Origin: Didymodactylos carnosus
Taxonomy: Eukaryota > Rotifera > Eurotatoria > Philodinida > Philodinidae
NCBI GenBank assembly: GCA_905250885.1
Contig: CAJNOQ010003008.1
Span: 1 to 21,811, forward strand
Reading direction: 5' to 3'
DNA: 21,811 nt
Shown here piece after piece: positions 1-9,136 of this stretch; the stretch's first letter is position 1; every line of letters begins with the position of its first letter. The notes below the pieces were generated by a model that was given only the letters and a program-made list of their open reading frames with translations, ran no database searches and was not told the origin of the DNA. Both the position numbers and the translations under genes were made by a program.

Positions 1-11
1 CAGTGAGGAAA

Positions 12-162
12 GGGTTCTGAGAGCCTTGGAAGTGATATTCGTGATCACCGCGAAATTCTCTATCGAATGGTGTATGAAGTGTCGAAAAATAAATTTCACT
101 GCAAGGCTGCCCTGGGTGCATCTTACTATGGTTTGAAAGAACCAAAATCGGACTACTTTTAA
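12..162 (+). CDS. Probable 3'-terminal exon of an unrecognised gene (partial)
   Basis: An open frame runs from about position 13 (GGT TCT GAG) to a TAA at 160-162 and encodes roughly 50 residues ending YYGLKEPKSDYF. Its base composition is clearly richer in G and C than the sequence after the stop, as in a real exon. A TGA at 4-6 closes the frame upstream, so the exon would have to start at an AG acceptor at 6-7 or 11-12, with earlier exons outside the window. Charged and aromatic residues alternate (RDHREILYRMVYEVSKNKF), which suggests a folded helical domain end, and there is no low complexity. I do not recognise the family. It converges on WDR82, whose stop lies about 227 bp away. It could instead be a gene remnant. 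Confidence 0.5.
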
Positions 163-218
163 CGGTTATTGTATTAAGAGAAGGATAAATTTTTTATATT
201 AAACACGAAAATAATGCA

Positions 219-226
219 CATTTAAT
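219..226 (-). promoter_or_regulatory. Possible variant poly(A) signal for WDR82
   Basis: Reading the minus strand past the WDR82 stop, I see no AATAAA before the window edge, but a variant ATTAAA (plus-strand TTTAAT) lies about 165 nt downstream of the stop. It would place the 3' end between the two converging genes. The call rests only on motif and position. Confidence 0.3.
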
Positions 227-388
227 GAAGACAAAAAACAACAGTATTATTACACGAAAGAAACACAGAGCAAGAAACATTTGTCGAACGAGAAAGTTTT
301 AATTAAGACTTGATTCAAGTCAAAACTAGTTTTTAAACGAAAAAAATGAATAACATGTATATAAAATTTGCAGGAATGAAAAAAGATT

Positions 389-2002
389 TCATTGCATATC
401 ATAATCCAAGTGCGGTAGCCAAAATATCTAAATAAATGGAAACAATCACAAGAAACATTCATAAGAAAACAGAACAAACTGAATAAGAAAACGTACCAGA
501 TGATTACAAGCACTAGCCAATAACATAAATTTTGGATTAAACTGAATGCACTGAACACATCCATGCTCAGCGTTGAAAACAGCAACGCGATTGCCCGTTT
601 CGGCATTCCAACAGTGAAGTTTACCATCGCTCGAACCTGAATATAACCAAAAAAATATTATATATCACTGTAACTTAATGCTCGTTTAGATCATAAACAT
701 CACAAACTAAAGATTGACTACTGAAAACATACCACTGAAAACAAATTGTGCATCAGGACTAAATGATGCTTCGATCGAATAATTTTTATTTGCAAATCCC
801 TAGAATAAATTAAAACAATTAAAAAACATTATATTAATGAGAAAAACAAACATTCTGTCTGATAGAATAAAATTCAGAAATTAATCTGTTTGTTACAAAC
901 CGTTAATGTATGTTTTATTTGTCCAGTAAATGCATCCAAAAGACGAATTAGTGTTCCATTCGTTGATAACATGATCATTTTACCATCAGCACTAAATTTC
1001 AAATTTGTCCATTCACAATCTTTTTCTTTAACTAATTGAAATGTTGAAAATGGTCCCTAAATATTCCATAAACAAATGTTAACTTATTAATGATAAAAAC
1101 AAATTTTCGACTTTACCTTATCAAATGATCGTAAATCATATAATTTGATCATTTCAGAATTGATTCCAGCAGCAAATATTAAACCTTCAGGATCAAAATT
1201 GGCGACAGGCCGTCCGGTTAAATGCATGAGACCCTGTAAATTAAAACATATTATATATTAATTCTATGGCACTAAACAATACAAAGATTAACGTACGGCA
1301 CAATTTGCTGATTTCAAATCCCATAGTCTTATTGTATTATCTAATGAACCAGACAAAAAGATATCATCAACAGGTGACATACACAATGTAACAACTCTAT
1401 AATGATAAAAGAAAAATATTATGTTTTTTGTATGAATAGGAAATAAAATCTTTTTACTTTTTCACATGTCCAGGAAAATATCTTAGATATTTGTTATCAT
1501 GTAATGATAAATAACGAATAGTATCTAAAATAAGTAAAAATACTTGCTACGGTTATAGAAAATTGACAATTATTACCATCTATCTTTGTCGAACTGTGAA
1601 TAACTGTGTTGGTTGAATGCTGAAAACAATAATGATTTTACAAAATATTTTTCTGAAAATAACTTTAGATTTACTTACAGTAAATCGAATCAAGTCAACG
1701 CCATACTTTTTACTATTAAGTGTCTTTTTTGAGCTAGAAAAACATACGAAAAAGTTTGTATTGTTAAACATATTAATGAAAAACTTTTTAATCTCCTACC
1801 TTCCTTGTTGACAATCATAGATAACAATCGATTCATCATCACTGCTTGTTATCAATGTTTCACCATTCGTTGAAAAATCAATTGCATTTACACGATCAGC
1901 GTTCTCATGAAATACTCTAGCAGCACGGAATGTTTTAACAACCTGTTCAGAAAGTTTTAAACCTTCAACATTGGAATTCGATGTACGGGCTTCATCTCGC
2001 AT
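389..2002 (-). CDS. WDR82: WDR82, WD40-repeat subunit of Set1/COMPASS (10 exons)
   Basis: Exons on the minus strand: 2002-1800, 1733-1679, 1619-1577, 1524-1458, 1396-1297, 1233-1117, 1056-901, 799-733, 636-497, 427-389. All introns are GT-AG, 52-101 bp, and the phases join to about 328 aa (human WDR82 is 313). Recognisable blocks are [81 protein letters not shown] and the C-terminal [12 protein letters not shown]; together they cover the whole seven-bladed propeller. The ATG at 2002 is the first after an in-frame TGA 15 nt upstream, giving an N-terminus about 15 residues longer than the human one. In other animals WDR82 binds Ser5-phosphorylated RNA polymerase II, recruits SETD1 for H3K4 methylation, and joins a PP1/PNUTS complex in transcription termination. 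It is nuclear. Confidence 0.95.
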
Positions 2003-2625
2003 TTTGAAATAATTTCATACAAAATCTAAAAAATAACAAATTTAACATGCATAAGTATAAAACTAATTGCAGAGTGCTTTGGTAACTAAAATATTAATAA
2101 AAGTATAAAATATTTGAAACATCTGAATACAGAGACTCTAAAGGCGATTGATCTGAATCATATTCTAAGAAGATTATTTTCAGATCAAAACGAATCGGCC
2201 ATCACTCCTCCTTTATCCTAGAAAAATATATTATCTTGATCTTGCACACTAAATTCAATTCAATGTTTTCTTTTCTGTTCCGTTTTTCACTCTATTTTGT
2301 ATATTTTTTTCTTAGCTGTCTTTTCAAAAGATACGTGCCGCATGTCAATTCAAGACTATTTTTGATGACTATCGAGTAGCAGGTTCTAAGAGTTGTTTCA
2401 CCATATATCTTAAGTATGGACATAAACCATAAATTTTCCAAAACTTTGACTAAATTACATGGGAAAATGGCACGGTACTATAAAATAACTGTTGATCTAA
2501 CGTAAGCCTACACGTAAATTGAATCGATGAAACATCTTCTGTAGTACTTTGAGAATTTAATGCCATTAATTCAGGTTGTTTTTTTCATTGTACTTGAAAA
2601 GCACTATGTTCGAACCTCGCGGCCG

Positions 2626-2655
2626 ACAAGTAATGTGCCTTGGCAAATTACTTGT
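2626..2655. repeat. 30-nt near-perfect palindrome
   Basis: ACAAGTAAT-g-TGCC, a TT loop, then GGCA-a-ATTACTTGT. The two 14-nt arms pair except for one g/a mismatch. It would form a tight hairpin as DNA or RNA. It is embedded in a locally GC-richer patch (cctcgcggccg). No function is evident. Confidence 0.75.
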
Positions 2656-3590
2656 AGTTGTGCGAGTACATTTTTCGTGTGTGCAAGGAGGCTCAAGCAA
2701 CAACGTTTATAATGAAAACTCCTTCTAGTATGATTTCTACTCTGTCGTGATTGTCAAAGTGGACAAAGAGAAAAATCACAAATTTTTTCCAATGATTAAA
2801 CGAGACTTTTTTTCATTGCCGCAGAGCTGTAGTTTTATCCTTCTAAGTTTTCAGCTTCACTCCAATTATCATTTATTTCGTTTCATTTCCTATGAAAGAA
2901 AAAAACATCCGACATCTGTTGGGCAAAAACGAAAAATCGAAAAAGGATAAATAATTGTAAATAGCGATAGATCGTTATACAGTAGGAACATACTACATCT
3001 ATTTATAAAATTTGACTATTAGTTCATATCAACATAGGTTTTCTAACGCTTATTAAATAAAAATAAATCACACTGACATCTTTTTAACTATGCACTGCAT
3101 TTGTACAAATAATCAAGATATTCACTGAATGGAAAGGATAGAAATAGGAGGGTGAAGTTATTCGTCGTACTGTTATGTTGCGACCGTACTTCAGGCGAAT
3201 GTTTGACATCATTCTCGATTCGATCCTCTTATTACTAAGATATGAAGACAGCGGCAACGATCGCATTACGAGCCCATCTAATAGACTAGACTATGACTTT
3301 CAGGCTTTAATTGGCACATCCCAACTCTACACCACATCAATAGTTATTTTTCTTCCTTCCATGCCAATTCATATAATTTGTCGAGTTAGGGACCAACAGG
3401 TTAAGCGCTAATAGGTTTTGAAGAGGCAAGATAAACGAATAGCTGCAATCAATATTCCTCACATGGCAGCTAGTGACTCATTTTTAATACCACTTACCTT
3501 GGCCTTTTTGGAGACATTCCTTCGATTTGATTGGCTCTTTTATTGATCTCTCAAGAGAGTCCACTTCAGAAAGCAAAAGAAACCGTTGTA

Positions 3591-3617
3591 AGAAGTTACC
3601 TGCTGCAGGTAACTTCT
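3591..3617. repeat. 27-nt perfect palindrome (13-bp arms)
   Basis: AGAAGTTACCTGC, one T, then GCAGGTAACTTCT: 13 of 13 bases pair around a single central base. Just outside, CGTTG on the left matches CAACG on the right after a short imperfect stretch, so the symmetric region spans roughly 3584-3626. It has no oligo-U tail on either strand and lies far from any gene end, so it is not a terminator. Confidence 0.85.
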
Positions 3618-4767
3618 TTTGCAACGAAACGAAACAAACAAATAAAACAACTCCACATGTTATGTTACCAAGAAACGAAGATTCCTCAGTGACAGATCTA
3701 TGCGTATTATAGGGCTCAGTCCACTACGAATCAGAGAGAGTTCTTCTGTGAAAATTTTGGGCTGTACGAAGGAAATTTCTAAATCAAAATGAGTTTCTCG
3801 TGTACTCTTCTCAGATTTATGGAAAAGCGGGGCGCATCAGCTTTCCTCTAATAAAATGTCGACGTCTGTGTCAGCCATCGGATTATTTTGTTTTTGAAGG
3901 ACGCTTGTATTTCAAATCAATTCTATATTAATGATTGAATCGAGCGACTTATAATTCTAATAGAGGTGAATGGCATCAAAACTTATATCCTTGTGCCAGA
4001 CAGTTGATTTACAGCCATTTCAATGAAAAGATATGATGAAATGGTTTTATGATCATAAAACGCAAGGCATGCGGATTTCTGAAACGGCATCTGATTACAG
4101 TTGATGATGTAGTTTAGTTACACAGCAGTTCGAATCCACCTCTTTATCAGCATTTAAATGACACCCATAACCATATCTGTTGTATATAAATGATATCATC
4201 AAAAATCCATTCATTACGTGAAACAAGGCCATCACAGAACATCATTACAAAGTAAAGTTGCGCTAGAATTGAGCGCATTGCTTGCTATTTTAATTGAACA
4301 AACTATAAAAGTACGACGTTTTATGTAGAAGTTGAACCGGATTCCGAACACCAAATTATTGTTTATGGTATACTGAATATTTGTAAATCAACATGATTAA
4401 ATCATGTGAAAAATATGTTACTGAGCAAAAGAAAAACGACGCAAATTACCTGATGTTATGACGCGTTCAATGCCTCGAATGAATTAAATATACCAGAAAT
4501 CAAAATTTACATAAGAGAAGGATAGTTCGAGTATATTAAAATCAAACTGGAATCGTTTGATAAAAGATTTTGCTTATTATTAATAAACTACGTAACCAAC
4601 TACGTACGAATGGATATATATTGATTTAGCTGTAGGCTATTTACCTTATTTATCCACTGTAAATTTGGAAATTCTCGATGCGTGAAATTTTACGGATTTG
4701 TCGGACCGACCTCAGTTACCATTAGATTAATAACACAATAGCTCAAAACTTCTTTCAGCTGTTTAGT

Positions 4768-4782
4768 TGTGTGTGTGTGTGT
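4768..4782. repeat. Short (TG)n microsatellite
   Basis: An uninterrupted TG dinucleotide run of about seven units followed by a T tract. It lies in the spacer about 340 bp upstream of the SUZ12 start. Confidence 0.85.
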
Positions 4783-5118
4783 TTTTCTCATTTTATAGGC
4801 TATTTTCATCGAAGATTGTTGTTACTTTTATCTTTTTAAGTTCTTTATACTTGTACTATTTTTAAATATACGTACAATTTTGTTTTCCATTCAACAGTTG
4901 GTTTAGAAGGCAGTGATGAGTGCTACTAATTTGTAAATCGCAAAAATTATTTCTGGTAATTTTAACCACGTGGTCGTAATCTGTTGCTGATGAATGTCTC
5001 TGATTGTTTCAGATTGATATTATCTTGCTTGTCAGATAGTCACATGTAATATATTGCCTTTTATGTTGTCATATCTGTGATCACCAAAGTGTGTCTATAA
5101 ACATTTGAATCATCAATA

Positions 5119-7709
5119 ATGTCTAATTGTGCTGCTGATGTTGCAACATTAAGCAGTAAGTTCATTATCATTTTAGCGTTTTCACGACTGATTATATTAA
5201 TTGATGTCACAGAAAAAGAAGAATCTAAGGGCGGGTATACATGTGCGCGATTTCGTTTGATAAAACGCAAGAAGTTATCAAAATTCACTCTATTAATTTG
5301 TATTTTCATTTAACAGAATTTTAACTTATTTATCTATTTATCATAGAGCATATGATAATTTATAAAACATTAGAAATGCGCTGGCGCGTCAACGTAAGTA
5401 TTTTACAACAGTATTATTTCGACTAAATTTATCATGTTGTTTTTGTTCAGCCCTATTTTCTACACCGAAATTTGAAATATGTTCATATGGCTAGAAAAAA
5501 CTCATCAAAGTAAGTTTTTGACTCTTTTGTAAGTTTAGCTTATTATGTGTCTTTTTTTAATTTTATTTTATAGAAAACGACCATTTTTGAATTTGAATGA
5601 ATTAATTGATCATTTGTCAACTAGGAATCAGTCACTACCAACATCATCATCATCATTATCAAATAAATCATTCAATTTACATTTACATTCATGGGCATAC
5701 GATGAAGGTGGATTATTTTATAAATTTTCCTGACACTAAAGTATTATCTTTGCTATTCTTTCTATAATAGATTCTTTGCTTTATTCAAGTGCTAAACGTG
5801 ATGTCTCATTCGAATTATTAGCTACATGTGATGAAAATCATCCACAACAGCCGATTTCTTCTTTCGGTCATTGTCCATCTGTCACAACATTGTCATTACT
5901 TAAAAAAGGATCAAAAATAATCAGTGTTGGTAAAATTAAATCAATTAATACAAATCGTTTAAATCAAAATAAAAAATCTATTGAAGAACCAACAATCTCA
6001 ATTAATATTTCGTCTAAATGCAAATATAACTTTATATTCTCAAGTACTGTTGTCGGATATGGTATATTACTACTGATCAAATTTCTATAAACTAAAATTT
6101 GAGACTTTCTTCTTCTGTAGATAATGGTGAATATATATCAACTTCGTACGAAAAATTCGTTCAATTAGATTCCTTATTAAATTCAGATTTATTATTGAAT
6201 TCAGATTCATCGAGCAAAATACCGCATAAAATTGAAATATCATTACCAAATACTGAGAATGATGTAACTAGTGTGTAGATGAAAAAGTGAACGGAACTTA
6301 TATTCGTTTATTTTATTTTCTAGATATCAGAACCATCATCGTTAAAACTCTATTTTAAAATTAATTATGAGTTTGTTGAAACAATCGGTCGTTCCCGATC
6401 ACGATTTTCATCGGCAAGAAGTTTAATGCCGTCAATACCATTACAAGGCTATAGTGAATCAAAATTGAGACCAAAACGTTGTACAACACAAAATAGTAAA
6501 CAACCAAAGAAAAAAAGTGAATATTTTTTTCTTTTTCTTTATATAAATAATGTTTTATTTATTTTCTTTAGATAAAAACATTCAAAAGAAAGAAACAACA
6601 AAACTAGTATTACTATCATCTTTGATGAAAATGACAACAACAATAACATCGAATGAAAACAATGATGAACAATTATTTTATCTTTTTTATTTTGGTAAAC
6701 AACTTGTACAACAAAGTTATGCGGCTAAATTTGGTCAATGTTGTTTTTGTCAATTTTTAACAATTGATAATGATATGCACGTGTTAAAACATCATTTATT
6801 TTTCTGTCATCCTAGATTTTCAGCAACCTTCAAAGTAAGAATAGAGAATATAATTTAGTTTACAAGTTGAATAAAAATGTTTGTATATATTTTTTGAATT
6901 TTTTACTTATAGAACATGACTGATGGTCCTACATTTGAAATCCGTCTCAATCGTTCATATGATGGTTCATTTGACACCTACGATGGATATAAACATGATA
7001 ATGATCGACCACAACGACGTCGATGTTTGACAGAACTTATTCTGTGGAGGTAAAAATTCATATTTTGTTGTTGTTATTTTTTTATTAAAATTTGACTTTC
7101 TTTAATCGACTTTTAGACCGGCATGTAATCGTCGTTCACTATTTGCTGATACTAATTATATTTTTCGTCGTCCGAATTTAACACGCTGTTATCGTCATAC
7201 AACTGGAGCATTAAAAGTTGAACCAGAACATATTGAAAATGATAGTGACGATGATTTATATCCAGAATGGACAAAGCAATTGACTCGACGTTTAATAGAA
7301 GATTTTCAAGATGTGAATGATGGTGAAAAAGAAATGATGATTATATGGAATAATCATATTATGAAATACAAGTATGTTTGAATACTATTTATAATGAAAA
7401 TACTCATCTCTTTTATATTCTAGTTTTATTGCTGATAGTCAAATGACACTTGCATGCGAATTATTTGTACGAAATCATGGAAATGAAATAATAGAAAAAA
7501 ATTTGATAAAAAATTTTTATTTACATTTAATAACATTGCAGTTATATAATTTGTTGAGAAAATCAGATGTAGCCAAATGTATAGTACGAATGAAAACATT
7601 TTTATCTTGTAGCAAGAAGCATAAATTAGATGAGAATGATGAGAAGAATTTAATTGTTAAAAAACGAATGATTACTGCTAGTACATCTTTGACAACAACT
7701 GATTTGTAA
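5119..7709 (+). CDS. SUZ12: SUZ12, Polycomb repressive complex 2 subunit (11 exons)
   Basis: Exons: 5119-5155, 5347-5393, 5451-5509, 5574-5707, 5771-6061, 6121-6263, 6324-6516, 6572-6834, 6913-7049, 7117-7371, 7424-7709. Introns are GT-AG, 52-191 bp, and the frames join to about 614 aa (human 739). An in-frame TAA at 5098 precedes the ATG. Landmarks: PYFLHRNLKYVHMARKNS (human PIFLHRTLTYMSHRNS); a C2H2 finger near residues 358-381 (C358, C361, H376, H381) ending FFCHPRF; and the VEFS box in the last three exons (YPEWTKQL, DFQDVNDGEKEMM, IADSQM, LIKNFYLHL). In PRC2, SUZ12 scaffolds EZH, EED and RBBP4/7 for H3K27 methylation; VEFS contacts the catalytic lobe. The Gly/Ala-rich N-terminal tail of vertebrate SUZ12 is missing. 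Exon 6 has a second possible donor a few bases downstream (gtgtgt), so that junction is less certain. Confidence 0.93.
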
Positions 7710-7813
7710 ATAGTTTATTACTCTCTTTTGTTTGTTTTGCTTTTTCTTTGCTTTTTTTAGTATAATAGAATGAATTCTGTGTCCGTATGTATTACTAATG
7801 TTTTTAATGTTTT

Positions 7814-7819
7814 AATAAA
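7814..7819 (+). promoter_or_regulatory. Poly(A) signal of SUZ12
   Basis: A canonical AATAAA lies about 105 nt after the SUZ12 stop and is followed by a GT-rich stretch (ttgtgtttgtgtag, about 7831-7844), the usual arrangement of hexamer plus downstream element. Confidence 0.7.
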
Positions 7820-8057
7820 ACCAAAACACGTTGTGTTTGTGTAGTAAAAAAAATTTCTTAACAAAATTGAGAAATTAAAATGTAATTTATTAACAAACTG
7901 TTTGATACCAATTCATTGTAGTTTTTTGGCTAGCACAATAAACATGTTTAGATTATAATGTGTAGCAAAAACTGCTTCTCTATTATTGTGAAATTTAAAA
8001 AATACTTCCTTAACAGTATCAAAATGGCAAATACAAAAAAAATGTTATCATTGTTTA

Positions 8058-8750
8058 CCCTTTGAGTCCCAAATTATTTTTGCTGGATTGAATCTAATTC
8101 GTAATTATCAATTTTCTCCATCAGAACTCAACTTTTATGCAATAAAAATATCATATTCGGAATCAGGATGAAAAAATGAATCGACTCATGTGTATCCCTA
8201 TCCTATTCAAGTACTTTAATTTTTTCCGAATTTTCACGTTGAAAAATCATCAAGATTTTCACCCACAACTGAAATCAGCTAAAAATTTCGAAATACAGAT
8301 CAGTCGACTGAGTTTTTGATCCCGATTCTAAATATGATATTTTTATTACATAGAAGTTGAGTTCTGATCGAGAAAATTGAAAACTACGGGAAGAACTGAT
8401 TTAGAAAAAATGAATTTTCTCAGCAACGAAACAAAATTTGAAAAAAAGCGAGTTATACTTTTGAAGCCGACACTTCAGCAAATATAATGGGATGTAAATG
8501 ATAGTTCGAACCCTTAAGAAAAGAATGGAAATGAAGACTTATATGATTCTTAGATAAGTTAAATATATCTGATTTAATAAAATCGTTTTCTGCCAGTTTA
8601 TTTTACCGATAATGCCACATAAGTGCATATTAATTAGCTAATTCTCCATTACTTCATTCCAAGAGATTACGTACTAATTTTTATAAATTATCTTGTGAAA
8701 AATAATTATAAAACAGGTGTAGCTTTTTTTATACTATGAGACTTAAAGGG
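8058..8750. mobile_element. piggyBac-like non-autonomous element (MITE), about 693 bp
   Basis: The left end CCCTTTGAGTC (8058-8068) is matched in inverted orientation at the right end by GACTTAAAGGG (8740-8750), 10 of 11 positions. Ends beginning CCCTTT next to a TTAA target are typical of piggyBac-superfamily elements. Here the flanking tetramers are TTTA (8054-8057) and TTAT (8751-8754), so the target duplication, if TTAA, has one change on each side. No transposase frame is present. The interior carries a large fold-back (8101-8387). The element sits between SUZ12 and the BTG-family gene, outside any exon. Superfamily assignment is an inference from the termini. Confidence 0.6.
8101..8387. 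repeat. 95-bp inverted repeat (fold-back) inside the MITE
   Basis: The left arm 8101-8195 matches the reverse complement of 8293-8387 at about 81 of 95 positions by eye, without gaps. The longest identical blocks are ATCAGAACTCAACTT and AATAAAAATATCATATT. The arms are separated by 97 bp. Transcribed, it would make a long imperfect hairpin. Confidence 0.85.
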
Positions 8751-8925
8751 TTATCAACAACTTCTGCTATATAAGTAAGATAACTCATATCTACATGAAA
8801 TTGTTTTCTTAGAAGAATGGCAAGTTCACAAGTACAAAATAATTATTCTTATACCAGATAACAAAATCTTTTAATAAATCTAAAGATATATGTGCCTGAA
8901 TATTTTACTTTTTTAATATGACCTG

Positions 8926-8931
8926 TTTATT
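8926..8931 (-). promoter_or_regulatory. Candidate poly(A) signal of the BTG-family gene
   Basis: Plus-strand TTTATT gives AATAAA on the minus strand about 205 nt past the BTG-family stop codon. The call rests on motif and position only. Confidence 0.5.
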
Positions 8932-9136
8932 TCATTTTTTTTCTGAAACTTCTATAATAGAAAATGTGATTAATAATATGAGAATAAAGAAACATAACGA
9001 TGAAATTTACCAGGATATACGTTACATTAGTGCATATACAATAGAGAATAATACAAATTTTAATATTAAGTTAATTTACACTGAAAAATTAGATAGTGCG
9101 AATTTAAACATTAAAAAAAAGAGAGAAAAACCACTT

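Larger units (their letters stand above)
2003..5118. other. Gene-free spacer between the WDR82 and SUZ12 starts
   Basis: This 3.1 kb lies between two divergently transcribed genes, so both promoters should be in it. Open frames here (for example 2747-2950, 3175-3411, 3527-3712) are short, have no recognisable motif and no credible splice partners. I see no RNA gene. Visible structure is limited to two short palindromes (2626-2655 and 3591-3617) and a GT run near 4768. A TTTTTTAG at about 2019-2027 on the minus strand could be the acceptor of a 5'-UTR intron of WDR82. Confidence 0.6.

Noticed and set aside
250..627. 125-codon open frame on the minus strand
   Set aside because: It is read across the WDR82 exon 9, its downstream intron and the last exon in the wrong frame; the spliced WDR82 reading explains the region.
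2590..2700. tRNA-like B box (GGTTCGAAC on the minus strand)
   Set aside because: The bases around it do not form a T-arm stem, no A box lies at a suitable distance, and no cloverleaf can be drawn.
2747..3712. Three short open frames in the WDR82-SUZ12 spacer as possible small genes
   Set aside because: There are no recognisable motifs, no splice continuity and no poly(A) arrangement; they are the length expected by chance.
4080..4150. tRNA-like B box (AGTTCGAATCC on the plus strand)
   Set aside because: The flanking five-base stems do not pair and no acceptor stem is found, so it is neither a tRNA nor a clear tRNA-derived SINE.
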